Of a stretch of DNA of 64,000 nt, positions 8,737 to 18,767 are shown piece by piece. Made by a program: the position numbers and the translations under genes. Location: positions 186,001-250,000 of the forward strand of contig NZ_BMVB01000004.1 in NCBI RefSeq assembly GCF_014650495.1. The letters are read 5' to 3'. The stretch is from Streptomyces cinnamoneus (GTDB taxonomy: Bacteria > Actinomycetota > Actinomycetes > Streptomycetales > Streptomycetaceae). The notes below the pieces were generated by a model. It was not told the origin of the DNA, made no database searches, and was given only the letters and a program-made list of their open reading frames with translations. Numbering within the stretch: the stretch's first letter is position 1; each line of letters starts with the position of its first letter.

Positions 8737-10186
8737 GCATGAGCGTAACAGCGTGGCCGAACTCGCGGCGATCCTGCGCGGAGAGCTCGACCGCTACTCT
8801 CCCGGTGAGAAGCTGCCGTCCAGCCGGGCCCTCGTCGAGCGCTTCCACGTCAGCCCCGTCACGGTCTCCAAGGCCCTGGCCACCCTGGCCGCCGAGGGCC
8901 TGGTCCGCACCCGGCCCGGCGCGGGCGTCTTCCGGGCCGAACCGCACGCCGCCCCCGCCCGGACGGGTGACACCTCCTGGCAGCAGGTCGCCCTCAGCGC
9001 CGAGACCGGCGACGAGTCCTTCCCCCGCTCCGTCGACTCCGGCGGCGTCCTCACCTCCCTCGCCAGCCCGCCCCCCGGCGTCATCGAACTCAGCGGCGGC
9101 TACCTCCACCCCGGCCTCCAGCCCGAACGCGCCCTGGCCGCTGCACTCGGCCGGGCCGGGCGCCGGCCGGGTGCGTGGGAGCGCCCGCCACTGGAAGGCG
9201 TCGAGGAGCTGCGGTCCTGGTTCGCCCGCGAGATCGGCGGCCCGGCCGGAACGGTCGCCCCCTCCGGCGTGCTGATCACCTCCGGCGGCCAGAGCGCGCT
9301 CACCACCGCCCTGCGCGCCCTCGCCCCGCCCGGCGCACCCGTGCTCGTCGAGTCCCCCACCTACCCCGGCATGGTCTCCGCCGCGCGCGCCTCGGGGCTG
9401 CGGCCCGTGCCCGTACCCGTGGACGACCGCGGCGTACGCACCGATCTGCTCGCCGACGCCTTCCGGGCCAGCGGGGCCCGGGTCTTCGTCTGCCAGCCGC
9501 TCTTCCAGAACCCCACCGGCACGGTGCTGGCCGACGACCGGCGCCGGGAGGTCCTGCGGATCGCCCGTGCGGCCGGGGCCTTCGTCATCGAGGACGACTT
9601 CGCGCGCCGCCTCGTCCACGAGGGCGCCCCGCCGCTGCCGCCCACGCTGGCCTCGCAGGACGTGGACGGCGTCGTCGTCCACGTCTGCTCGCTGACCAAG
9701 TTCACCTCGCCCAGCCTGCGCGTGGGGGCCCTCGCCGCCCGTGGCCCCGTCCTGGAACGGCTGCGGGCCATCCAGGTCGTCGACAGCTTCTTCGTGCCCC
9801 GGCCGCTGCAGGAAACGGCGCTCGAACTCGTCGGCGCGCCCGCCTGGTCCCGCCACCGCCGCACGGTCGCCGCCGAACTGCGCACCCGCCGCGAGGTGCT
9901 CCTGGCCGAACTCGCCCGCGAGCTGCCCGTCCTCGTCCCGGACGTCGTGGCACAGGGAGGCTTCCACATCTGGTTCCGCCTCCCGGACGGCACCGACGAG
10001 AGCGCCCTGTCCGCCGCCGCGCTCCGCGCCGGGGTCGCCGTCAACGCCGGCCGCCCGTTCTACTGCGCCGAGCCCCCGGCCCCCCACCTGCGCCTGTGCT
10101 TCGCGGGCGCGGCGGGCACGGCCGAACTGGCCGAGGGCGTGCGCCGGTTGCGCACGGCGTACGAGGAGCTCACCGCCGGTCGCTGA
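8735..10186 (+). CDS. MocR-type (GntR-aminotransferase fusion) transcription factor
   Basis: A 483-residue regulator. The GntR winged helix covers about residues 5-70 (SRALVERFHVSPVTVSKALATL), joined to a fold-type I aminotransferase domain (about 110-475). The PLP-binding lysine is K322 in SLTKFTSPSLRVG, and NPTG is present. MocR proteins sense a PLP adduct or amino compound and usually control an adjacent enzyme or transporter, here the divergent EamA gene. The next in-frame GTG (VAELAAIL) is an alternative start. The 3' end overlaps the convergent LysR gene by 17 bp. Confidence 0.93.
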   Translation: MHERNSVAELAAILRGELDRYSPGEKLPSSRALVERFHVSPVTVSKALATLAAEGLVRTRPGAGVFRAEPHAAPARTGDTSWQQVALSAETGDESFPRSVDSGGVLTSLASPPPGVIELSGGYLHPGLQPERALAAALGRAGRRPGAWERPPLEGVEELRSWFAREIGGPAGTVAPSGVLITSGGQSALTTALRALAPPGAPVLVESPTYPGMVSAARASGLRPVPVPVDDRGVRTDLLADAFRASGARVFVCQPLFQNPTGTVLADDRRREVLRIARAAGAFVIEDDFARRLVHEGAPPLPPTLASQDVDGVVVHVCSLTKFTSPSLRVGALAARGPVLERLRAIQVVDSFFVPRPLQETALELVGAPAWSRHRRTVAAELRTRREVLLAELARELPVLVPDVVAQGGFHIWFRLPDGTDESALSAAALRAGVAVNAGRPFYCAEPPAPHLRLCFAGAAGTAELAEGVRRLRTAYEELTAGR

Positions 10187-11078
10187 CGGACCCGCGGTCG
10201 GCCTGCGTCACCGCGTCCCGCAGCCACCGGTGCGCCGGATCGTTGTCGAGGCGCACGTGCCACGCCATGCCCGTCTCGACGTCCGGCAGGGACAGCGGAA
10301 CGTCCCGGACGACCAGCGGCATCACCCGGGCGGCGTGCGCCGCGACGGGAGCGGCCACCAGGGCCAGGGCGTCCGAGCTCAGCGCCAGGAAGCACGCCGA
10401 CGCATGGCTCGGCACGGTCGCCAGGACGTGGCGGGCGAGGCCCAGGCCGGCGAGCCGGTCGTCGACGACGCCGTGCAGGCGGCCCCGGCGGGTGACGGTG
10501 ATGTGGGGGAGCGCGGCGAACCGCTCGACGCTCAGCGGCTCCTCGGCGTGCGGCGCGCCGGCCCGGCAGACGGCGACGTAGCGGTGCCGGGCGAGCGGGG
10601 AACTGCGCACGTCGTGGGGGAGGGCGGGCAGGTGCCCGATGTCCAGGTCGACGCTGTCGCGCAGGTCGGCGGGGTCCTCGTCGCCCTCGGGCAGGAAGCG
10701 CAGCCGGATGCCGGGCGCCTCGCGGGCGACCCGCTCGGCGAGCGCCGGGCCGACGACCACGGCGAAGGCGTCGTTCGTGCGGAGCGTGAAGTCCCGCTCG
10801 ACCGAGGCGATGTCGAGCGGCCCGGCCGGCCGCAGCGCCGCCAGCGCCCCCGCGAGGGCCGCCTCCACCTGCGGCCGCAGCTCCACCGCCCGCGGGGTGA
10901 GCGTCAGCCCCCGCCCCGCGGGCGCCAGCAGCGGATCACCCAGCACCCGGCGCAACCGTCCCAGCGTGCGGCTCATCGCGGACGCCGAGACGTTCATGCG
11001 GGCGGCGGCGCCCGTCACGCTGCCCTCGCGCAGCAGGGCGTCGAGCGCGGGCAGCAGATTCATGTCCGGGAGGTGCAT
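10170..11078 (-). CDS. LysR-family transcriptional regulator
   Basis: A 302-residue LysR regulator: N-terminal winged HTH (about residues 5-65, EGSVTGAAARMNVSASAMSR) and a periplasmic-binding-protein-like effector domain (about 90-295). ATG 11078 (MHLPDMNLLPALDALL) fits the family start and has AGGA 9 bases upstream; an ATG at 11102 is possible. It diverges from the MFS transporter gene, and the 56 bases between contain GACC-TTGT-GGTC (11106-11117), a plausible LysR half-site pair, so it probably controls that transporter. Confidence 0.9.
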   Translation of the reverse strand: MHLPDMNLLPALDALLREGSVTGAAARMNVSASAMSRTLGRLRRVLGDPLLAPAGRGLTLTPRAVELRPQVEAALAGALAALRPAGPLDIASVERDFTLRTNDAFAVVVGPALAERVAREAPGIRLRFLPEGDEDPADLRDSVDLDIGHLPALPHDVRSSPLARHRYVAVCRAGAPHAEEPLSVERFAALPHITVTRRGRLHGVVDDRLAGLGLARHVLATVPSHASACFLALSSDALALVAAPVAAHAARVMPLVVRDVPLSLPDVETGMAWHVRLDNDPAHRWLRDAVTQADRGSVSDRR

Positions 11079-11158
11079 GAGGATCAATCCTGGCATGAGC
11101 ATTCAGACCTTGTGGTCAACAGTGCCGGGCCCCACGATGACCAGGAACCCGGAAAGCG

Positions 11159-12628
11159 ATGGAAGAGATGATCGACACCAAACGACGCCACACCGCGCTC
11201 CTGGTCGCGGGCTGCTTCTTCATGGAGAACCTGGACGGCACGATCGTCTCGACGGCCGCACCCCGGATGGGGGACGCCCTCGGCGTCGCCCCGGCCGCCA
11301 TCGGCCTGGTCGTCACCGCGTACCTGGTGACGCTCGCCGTCCTCATACCGCTCAGCGGCTGGCTGACCGCCCGCTTCGGGGCCCGCCGCGTCTTCCTGAC
11401 CGCCATCGCCGTCTTCACCCTGGCCTCGCTCGCCTGCGCCCTGAGCACCGGCCTCGGCATGCTCGTGGCCATGCGCGTCCTGCAGGGCGCGGGCGGCGCC
11501 ATGATGGTGCCGGTCGGCCGGCTGGTGGTGGTCTCCGGCGCGGAGAAGACCGACATGCCCCGGCTGATCTCGTACGTCGTCTGGCCCGCCCTGGCCGCTC
11601 CGGTGATCGCACCCCTGGCCGGCGGGCTCCTCACCACCTACGCCGACTGGCGGTGGATGTTCCTCGTCAACCTCCCCCTGGGCGCGGTGGCGTTCGCCGT
11701 CGCCCACCGTCTGATCGACGCCCCCTCGCACACCGCCGCCCCGCCGCCGCGCCTGGACCGGTGGGGTGTCGCCCTCGTCTCCACCGGCCTCGGCGCGCTG
11801 ACCTGGACCGCACACCTGCTGTCCGAGGCGGGGGCGGACCGGGCCGAGGTGCTCCTCGCCGGAGGGGCGGCCGTCCTGCTGACGGCGGCGGCCGCCCGGC
11901 ACCTGCTGCGCACGGACCAGCCGCTGATCGACCTGCGGATGCTGAAGGTGACGACCTTCCGGGCCTCGGTGTCCGGGGGCTCGCTCTTCTGGGTCGTCGT
12001 GGCGGCCGTCCCCTTCCTGCTGCCGCTGCTGTTCCAGGAAGCCTTCGGCTGGAGCGCGATCCGGTCGGGCGCCGCGGTGCTCTTCGTCTTCGTGGGCAAC
12101 ATCGCCATCAAGCCCGCCGCCAACCGTCTGCTCGACCGCTTCGGCTTCCGCCCGCTGCTGATCGCCGCCGCGCTCGGCGTCGCCGTCACCACCGCCCTCT
12201 GCGGCTTCCTCACCGCCGCGACGCCGGTGGCCGTCGTCCTCGTCCTCGCCGTCGTCGCGGGCGCCGCCCGCTCGCTGGGCCTGACCTGCTACCAGGTCAT
12301 CGCCTTCGCCGACGTCCCGCAGGAGCGCATGCGCCACGCCAACACCCTGCAGTCGACCGCCCAGCAGGCCGCCGCGGGCCTCGGCGTGGCCGCCGCCACC
12401 CTCGCCCTGCGCGCCGGCGGCCCCCTCGGCGCGTGGCTTCCGGGCCCGGCGACCCCCGCGACCCCCTACGGCGTCGCGTTCTGCCTCCTCGCCCTGCTCT
12501 CCCTCGGTGCCCTGGCCGGCGCGCTGCGCCTGCACCCGACGGCGGGCGACGCGGTCCGCAGCGCGCCCGCCGCGGGCGGGCCGGGGGTGCCGGCCCCGGC
12601 CCGTGCCCGGATCAGGGGGCGGGTGTGA
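11159..12628 (+). CDS. MFS drug-efflux transporter (DHA2-like, 14-helix)
   Basis: A 489-residue transporter with about 14 membrane segments. Motif A-like sequence is GWLTARFGARRVFL, and the first helix carries the LDGTIVSTAAP signature (D1) of DHA2 proton antiporters. It is expected to export hydrophobic drugs or metabolites. The divergent LysR gene is the likely regulator. Start choice between ATG 11159 and ATG 11168 is uncertain. The 3' end overlaps the convergent ketosynthase gene by 17 bp. Confidence 0.9.
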   Translation: MEEMIDTKRRHTALLVAGCFFMENLDGTIVSTAAPRMGDALGVAPAAIGLVVTAYLVTLAVLIPLSGWLTARFGARRVFLTAIAVFTLASLACALSTGLGMLVAMRVLQGAGGAMMVPVGRLVVVSGAEKTDMPRLISYVVWPALAAPVIAPLAGGLLTTYADWRWMFLVNLPLGAVAFAVAHRLIDAPSHTAAPPPRLDRWGVALVSTGLGALTWTAHLLSEAGADRAEVLLAGGAAVLLTAAAARHLLRTDQPLIDLRMLKVTTFRASVSGGSLFWVVVAAVPFLLPLLFQEAFGWSAIRSGAAVLFVFVGNIAIKPAANRLLDRFGFRPLLIAAALGVAVTTALCGFLTAATPVAVVLVLAVVAGAARSLGLTCYQVIAFADVPQERMRHANTLQSTAQQAAAGLGVAAATLALRAGGPLGAWLPGPATPATPYGVAFCLLALLSLGALAGALRLHPTAGDAVRSAPAAGGPGVPAPARARIRGRV

Positions 12629-13835
12629 ACACCAGGGAGGCGTTGTGGCCGCCGAAGCCGAACGAGTTCGTCAGCGCCGCCCGCAGCGGGCCGCGCCGGG
12701 GGCCGCCGGTGACGACGTCGAGCTTCACCTCCGGGTCGGGGTTCTCCAGGTTCTGCGTCGCGGGGATGACGCCGTCGCGCACCGCGAGGATCGCGGCGAG
12801 CGCGCCGACGGCCCCCGCCGCGCCGAAGAGGTGCCCGGTCATCGACTTGGTGGCGGTGACGGCCGGGTGGCCGCCGATGGCCTCGGTGATCGACCGGGCC
12901 TCGACGAGGTCGCCCATGGGGGTGGACGTCGCATGGGCGTGGACGTGGTCGACGGTCTGCGGGGCGAGCCCCGCGGCGGCCAGCGCCAGGCGCATCGCGC
13001 GCACCTGCCCGTCGGCGTGCGAGGCGGTGATGTGGTGGGCGTCGGAGGTGACGCCGGCCCCGGCGAGCGTCGCATGGGCCCGGGCCGCGCGGGCGGCGGC
13101 GCGGTCGGCGCGCTCCAGGACGACCACGGCGGCGCCCTCGCCGATGACGAAGCCGTCGCGGTCGGCGTCGAAGGGGCGGGAGGCCCGCTGCGGTGCGTCG
13201 TTGCGGGTGGAGTGGGCCTTGGCCTGGGCGAACCCGGCCAGCGGCAGCGGGTGGACGCAGGCTTCGGCGCCCCCGGCGACGACGACGTCGGCCCGGCCCA
13301 GCCGGATGAGGTCCAGCCCCATGGCGATGGCCTCCGCGCCGGACGCACAGGCGCTCACCGGCGTGTGCGCGCCGCCCCGGGCCCCGAGCTCGATGCTGAC
13401 CCACGCCGCGGGGCCGTTCGCCATCAGCATCGGGACCGTGTGCGGCGAGACCCGGCGCACTCCGGAGGTCTCCAGCACGTCGTCCTGGGCCAGCATCGTC
13501 AGGACGCCCCCGGTGCCCGTGCCGATCACCACGGCCAGCCGTTCGGGGGCCACCTGGGGCCGGCCCGCGTCGGCCCACGCCTCGCGGGCGGCGACGAGCG
13601 CGATCTGCTCGCACCGGTCCATGCGGCGGGCCTGCACCCGGTCGATGACCTCGCCCGGTTCGGCCTTGAGCCGGCCGGCGATCCGCACCGGCAGCTCCGC
13701 GGCCCACGCCTCCTCGATCGCGCTGATCCCCGATTCCCCGGCCAGCATCGCCGCCCACGTCGAGGCCACGTCCCCGCCGAGCGGCGTCGTCGCTCCCAGA
13801 CCCGTCACCACCACATCGCTGGTGTACATGCTCAC
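12612..13835 (-). CDS. Beta-ketoacyl-ACP synthase (FabF-like)
   Basis: A 407-residue condensing enzyme of the KAS II/FabF group. The Cys-His-His triad is intact: C163 in SACASGAEA, His in HAHATSTPMGD, and His in KSMTGHLFGAAGAV. It extends an acyl-ACP by two carbons from malonyl-ACP. No ACP, KS-beta or other biosynthetic gene is adjacent, so it may be an accessory housekeeping ketosynthase rather than part of a polyketide cluster. GTG 13835 has AAGGGGG 7 bases upstream; ATG 13829 is the alternative. Confidence 0.92.
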   Translation of the reverse strand: MSMYTSDVVVTGLGATTPLGGDVASTWAAMLAGESGISAIEEAWAAELPVRIAGRLKAEPGEVIDRVQARRMDRCEQIALVAAREAWADAGRPQVAPERLAVVIGTGTGGVLTMLAQDDVLETSGVRRVSPHTVPMLMANGPAAWVSIELGARGGAHTPVSACASGAEAIAMGLDLIRLGRADVVVAGGAEACVHPLPLAGFAQAKAHSTRNDAPQRASRPFDADRDGFVIGEGAAVVVLERADRAAARAARAHATLAGAGVTSDAHHITASHADGQVRAMRLALAAAGLAPQTVDHVHAHATSTPMGDLVEARSITEAIGGHPAVTATKSMTGHLFGAAGAVGALAAILAVRDGVIPATQNLENPDPEVKLDVVTGGPRRGPLRAALTNSFGFGGHNASLVFTPAP

Positions 13836-14031
13836 CGAACAACCCCCTTTGTCGTAGACGTACAACACTCTCCGCGGATGATCACCGGGAGAGATCGACT
13901 CGATGGCCACTTTGCCAAGGTCGCCGCGGTGTCGGGGGTGCGGCGGCACACGGACTCGGGGGCGGCGGAATTGTGGGGTCCGGCCATTGTTGTGCGGTAC
14001 ATGAACGTCGTACGGGGGCGGGCGCAACAAG

Positions 14032-14076
14032 CGCGCGCAAGCAGGGACCAAAACGCGCGCAAGGTAAGGACCAAAA
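14032..14076. repeat. Tandem 22-bp repeat (two copies)
   Basis: Two adjacent copies (14032-14053 and 14054-14076) share CGCGCGCAAG and GGACCAAAA with two or three differences between. They lie in the 323-base gap between the ketosynthase gene and the DUF5997 terminator. Nothing else was seen in that gap (13836-14079). Confidence 0.7.
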
Positions 14077-14079
14077 AAG

Positions 14080-14121
14080 GACGCTGCCGGCGGCCCCCAT
14101 CGGGGGACCGCCGGCAGCGTC
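14080..14121 (-). terminator. Terminator after DUF5997 gene
   Basis: A long GC-rich hairpin with left arm from 14080 and right arm ending at 14121, loop near ATC 14099-14101; the outer 14 bp (GACGCTGCCGGCGG) are perfectly paired. On the minus strand it is followed by TCC and a T-rich run (complement of the A-run at 14073-14078). Confidence 0.85.
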
Positions 14122-14158
14122 GGTGAGTCGGAGCCGGAAAGGCCGGAGGTGCCGGAGG

Positions 14159-14566
14159 TCAGGAACGCGGGTCGCGTGCCTGCTCGGCGGCGCGCTCCGC
14201 GTTCTTCTCCTTGATGCGCACCGCTTCCTTGCGGACCTCGGCCTGGGTGGCGCGTTCCTTCTGCAGCCACTCGGGGTTGTCCTGCTTGAGCGCGTCGATC
14301 TGCTCGGTGGTGAGGGCCTCCGTCACGCCGCCGCGGGCGAGACCGGAGATGGAGACGCCCAGCTTCGCCGCGACGACGGGCCGGGGGTGCGGGCCGTTGC
14401 GCCGCAGCTCGCGCAGCCACTCGGGCGGATCGGTCTGCAGCGCGTTGAGCTCGCTGCGCGAGACGACACCCTCGCGGAACTCGGCGGGGGTGGCCTCAAG
14501 GAACACGCCCAGTTTCTTCGCCGCGGTTGCGGGCTTCATCGTCTGGGCGGTGTGGTGCGACGTCAT
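14159..14566 (-). CDS. DUF5997 family protein with internal duplication
   Basis: A 135-residue protein that I recognise as the actinobacterial DUF5997 family. It contains two copies of one motif, residues 15-55 and 66-105, each reading AAK(K)LGV, then 19 residues later (L/I)xALxxDxPEWL; the spacing is the same in both. Each copy looks like a small helical unit, possibly a DNA-binding fold. The C-terminal tail is a charged helix (about 105-135). The start at ATG 14566 follows the family; longer in-frame extensions run into the divergent gene. It diverges by 58 bases from an orphan LysR effector-domain gene, which suggests joint function. Confidence 0.85.
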   Translation of the reverse strand: MTSHHTAQTMKPATAAKKLGVFLEATPAEFREGVVSRSELNALQTDPPEWLRELRRNGPHPRPVVAAKLGVSISGLARGGVTEALTTEQIDALKQDNPEWLQKERATQAEVRKEAVRIKEKNAERAAEQARDPRS

Positions 14567-14624
14567 GGTGTCAAGAGTAGCGAGCGTGTGCGATACCTCC
14601 GACCACGCCCGGTAACCTGGGGGA

Positions 14625-15395
14625 GTGACAGGCTCCGACGCACCCCCTTCCTTCCGCCTCGCGTACGTCCCGGGCGTGACGCCGGCCAAATGGGTGCGCA
14701 TCTGGAACGAGCGGCTGCCCGACGTCCCGCTGACGCTCCTCCAGGTGACCGCCGCCGAGGCCCCCGCGCTCCTGCTGGACGGCGGCGCCGACGCCGGATT
14801 CGTGCGACTGCCGGTCGACAAGACCGTTCTCAGCGCCATCCCCCTCTACACCGAGACGACGGTGGTCGTGGTCCCCAAGGACCACCTCGTGGCGGCGGTG
14901 GAGGAGGTGGCGGCCGAGGACCTGGCCGACGAGATCGTGCTGCACCCCCTCGACGACACCCTCGAATGGGAGCAGCTGCCCGGCAAGCCCGCGTTCGAGC
15001 GCCCCGCCACCACGGCGGACGCGATCGAGCTGGTGGCGGCGGGCATCGGCGTGCTCGTCGTCCCGCAGTCGCTCGCCCGCCTGCACCACCGCAAGGACCT
15101 CACGTACCGGCCGGTCGTCGACGCCCCCGCGTCGCGCGTCGCGCTGTCGTGGCCGGAGGAGAAGACCACCGACATGGTGGAGGACTTCATCGGCATCGTC
15201 CGCGGCCGGACCGTCAACAGCTCCCGGGGCCGTACCCCCGCCCCGGAGCAGCCGAAGCAGCAGCGCAAGCGCCCCGACGCGGCGGGTGCCCGGCGCAAGC
15301 CCGCGGCCGGCAAGGGCCAGCCGGCGGCCAAGGGGCGCGGCGGTTCCGGCGCCCCCAAGGGCGCCAAGCGCGGCAAGCCCCGCCGCCGCTCGTAA
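14625..15395 (+). CDS. Orphan LysR substrate-binding-domain protein with basic tail
   Basis: A 256-residue protein that begins directly with the LysR effector domain (residues about 9-195: FRLAYVPGV, LYTETTVVVVPKDH, ELVAAGIGVLVVPQSLARL) and lacks the N-terminal winged HTH. The last 55 residues are a disordered Lys/Arg/Pro/Gly-rich tail that could bind nucleic acid. The divergent DUF5997 gene is its constant-looking neighbour here, so the two may form a split regulator. GTG 14625 is used; it lies ten residues before the first domain strand. Confidence 0.85.
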   Translation: MTGSDAPPSFRLAYVPGVTPAKWVRIWNERLPDVPLTLLQVTAAEAPALLLDGGADAGFVRLPVDKTVLSAIPLYTETTVVVVPKDHLVAAVEEVAAEDLADEIVLHPLDDTLEWEQLPGKPAFERPATTADAIELVAAGIGVLVVPQSLARLHHRKDLTYRPVVDAPASRVALSWPEEKTTDMVEDFIGIVRGRTVNSSRGRTPAPEQPKQQRKRPDAAGARRKPAAGKGQPAAKGRGGSGAPKGAKRGKPRRRS

Positions 15396-15403
15396 CGATC
15401 GCA

Positions 15404-15432
15404 CCGCCCCCGGCCCTGCCCGCCGGGGGCGG
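15404..15432 (+). terminator. Terminator after the LysR-domain gene
   Basis: A perfect 11-bp stem (15404-15414 with 15422-15432, loop of 7) lies 8 bases past the stop. Confidence 0.75.
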
Positions 15433-15436
15433 CACT

Positions 15437-15476
15437 CTTTCCCGGCCCGTTCCCACCTTTCCCGGCCCGTTCCCAC
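15437..15476. repeat. Perfect 20-bp tandem duplication upstream of argC
   Basis: CTTTCCCGGCCCGTTCCCAC occurs twice in direct contact (15437-15456 and 15457-15476), between the terminator and the argC promoter. Confidence 0.9.
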
Positions 15477-15508
15477 AATCCTCCCGCCGGCATCTCCGAC
15501 ACCCCTAT

Positions 15509-16689
<1,181 letters not shown>

Positions 16690-16693
<4 letters not shown>

Positions 16694-17841
16694 GCGTCAC
16701 CGCATCAAAGGGATTCACGGCCGCGGGCATCGCGGCCGGGATCAAGGAGAACGGCGGCCCCGACCTGGCCCTGGTGGTCAACCACGGACCCCGTCTCGCC
16801 GCGGCCGGCGTCTTCACCGCCAACCGCGTCAAGGCCGCCCCCGTCCTGTGGTCCCAGCAGGTCCTGCGCGGCGGTCAGGTGTCGGCCGTCGTCCTCAACT
16901 CCGGGGGCGCCAACGCCTGCACCGGCCCCGAGGGCTTCCAGGACACGCACGCCACCGCCGAGAAGGCCGCGCACGTCCTCGGGCACAGCGCGGGCGAGAT
17001 CGCCGTCGCCTCCACCGGCCTGATCGGTGTGCGGCTGCCCATGGACGCGCTCCTGGCCGGCCTCGACAAGGCCGCGGCCGAACTCTCCGAGCACGGCGGC
17101 GAGAAGGCCGCCATCGCCATCAAGACCACCGACACCGTCCACAAGACCGCCGTCGCCCAGGGCGACGGCTGGACGGTGGGCGGCATGGCCAAGGGCGCCG
17201 GCATGCTCGCGCCCGGCCTCGCCACCATGCTCGTCGTCCTCACCACCGACGCCGACGTGGACACCCCCGGCCTGGACGCCGCCCTGCGCTCGGCGACCCG
17301 GCAGACCTTCGACCGGGTCGACTCCGACGGCTGCATGTCCACCAACGACACCGTGCTGCTGCTCGCCTCCGGCGCCTCCGGTATCACCCCCGACGAGGCC
17401 GCGTTCGCCGAGGCCGTACGGACCGTCTGCGACGACCTCGCCCGCCAGCTCATCGGCGACGCCGAGGGCGCCAGCAAGGACATCCGCATCGAGGTGATCG
17501 GTGCGGCCACCGAGGACGACGCCGTCGAGGTGGGCCGCTCCATAGCCCGCAACAACCTCCTCAAGTGCGCCATCCACGGCGAGGACCCCAACTGGGGCCG
17601 GGTGCTCTCCGCCATCGGCACCACCTCCGCCGCCTTCGACCCCGACAAGCTGAACGTGGCCATCAACGACGTGTGGGTCTGCAGGAACGGCTCCGTCGGC
17701 GAGGACCGCGAGCTCGTCGACATGCGCTACCGGGAGGTCCGCATCACCGCCGACCTGGCCGAGGGCACCGAATCGGCCGTCATCTGGGCCAACGACCTCA
17801 CCGCCGACTACGTCCACGAGAACAGCGCGTACTCCTCATGA
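16690..17841 (+). CDS. argJ: Bifunctional ornithine acetyltransferase/N-acetylglutamate synthase
   Basis: A 383-residue enzyme that transfers the acetyl group from N-acetylornithine to glutamate, recycling acetyl in arginine synthesis. It self-cleaves before a threonine: [16 protein letters not shown] gives T179 as the new N-terminus of the beta chain. Other family marks are [21 protein letters not shown] and [15 protein letters not shown] 16690 has AAGGAG 5 bases upstream. The stop overlaps argB (ATGA). Confidence 0.98.
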
Positions 17842-18767
17842 CCCTCACCGAGAAGTCCACGAGCACCCGGCGGCACACCGCCCTGCCCAAGGCCCGCACG
17901 CTCGTCGAGGCCCTGCCCTGGCTGACGCGCCATCACGGCAAGACCGTCGTCATCAAGTTCGGCGGGAACGCCATGGTCGACGAGGAGCTCAAGGGCGCCT
18001 TCGCCCAGGACGTCGTCTTCCTGCGGCAGTCCGGCCTCAAGCCCGTCGTCGTGCACGGCGGAGGCCCGCAGATCAGCGCCCACCTCGACCGGCTGGGCCT
18101 GGAGTCGGAGTTCAAGGCCGGGCTGCGGGTCACCACGCCCGAGGCGATGGACGCCGTACGGATGGTCCTGGCCGGACAGGTCCAGCGCGAACTCGTCGGG
18201 CTGCTCAACCGGCACGGTGCGCTCGCCGTCGGCCTCACCGGCGAGGACGCGCACCTGATGTCGGCCACTCAGCACTACGCCCACGTCGACGGCGAGCGCG
18301 TCGACATCGGCCGGGTCGGCGAGGTCACCGGGATCGACCCGGGCATCGTCCGCACCCTGCTCGACGACGGCCGCATCCCGGTCATCTCCTCGATCGCGCG
18401 CAGCGACGACGACGGTGACGCCGGCGGCGTGTTCAACGTGAACGCCGACACCGCCGCCGCCGCGCTCGCCGCCGCCCTGGGCGCCGAGACGCTGATGGTC
18501 CTCACCGACGTCGAGGGGCTGTACGCCGACTGGCCGAACAGCGACGACGTCATCAGCCAGCTCACCGCGAGCGAGCTGGAGCAGCTGCTGCCCGATCTGT
18601 CCAGCGGCATGGTCCCCAAGATGCAGGGCTGCCTGCACGCCGTGCGGGGCGGCGTCACCACCGCCCGGGTGATAGACGGACGGGTCCAGCACGCCATCCT
18701 GCTGGAGATCTTCACGGACGAGGGCATCGGCACCATGGTCGTACCGGACCCCGAGGGGGAGTCATGA
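17838..18767 (+). CDS. argB: Acetylglutamate kinase
   Basis: A 309-residue amino acid kinase, second step of arginine synthesis and the usual point of arginine feedback. It has KFGGNAMVD (phosphate-binding lysine), [16 protein letters not shown], and the C-terminal substrate loop [11 protein letters not shown]. The N-terminal helix before the kinase core (about residues 15-35) is of the kind found in arginine-sensitive forms. Both ends overlap neighbours by four bases. Confidence 0.98.
   Translation: MTLTEKSTSTRRHTALPKARTLVEALPWLTRHHGKTVVIKFGGNAMVDEELKGAFAQDVVFLRQSGLKPVVVHGGGPQISAHLDRLGLESEFKAGLRVTTPEAMDAVRMVLAGQVQRELVGLLNRHGALAVGLTGEDAHLMSATQHYAHVDGERVDIGRVGEVTGIDPGIVRTLLDDGRIPVISSIARSDDDGDAGGVFNVNADTAAAALAAALGAETLMVLTDVEGLYADWPNSDDVISQLTASELEQLLPDLSSGMVPKMQGCLHAVRGGVTTARVIDGRVQHAILLEIFTDEGIGTMVVPDPEGES

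Noticed and set aside
13836..14420. Upstream extension of the ketosynthase frame to ATG 14420
   Set aside because: It would run through the DUF5997 terminator and gene on the same strand, and a good ribosome site marks GTG 13835.
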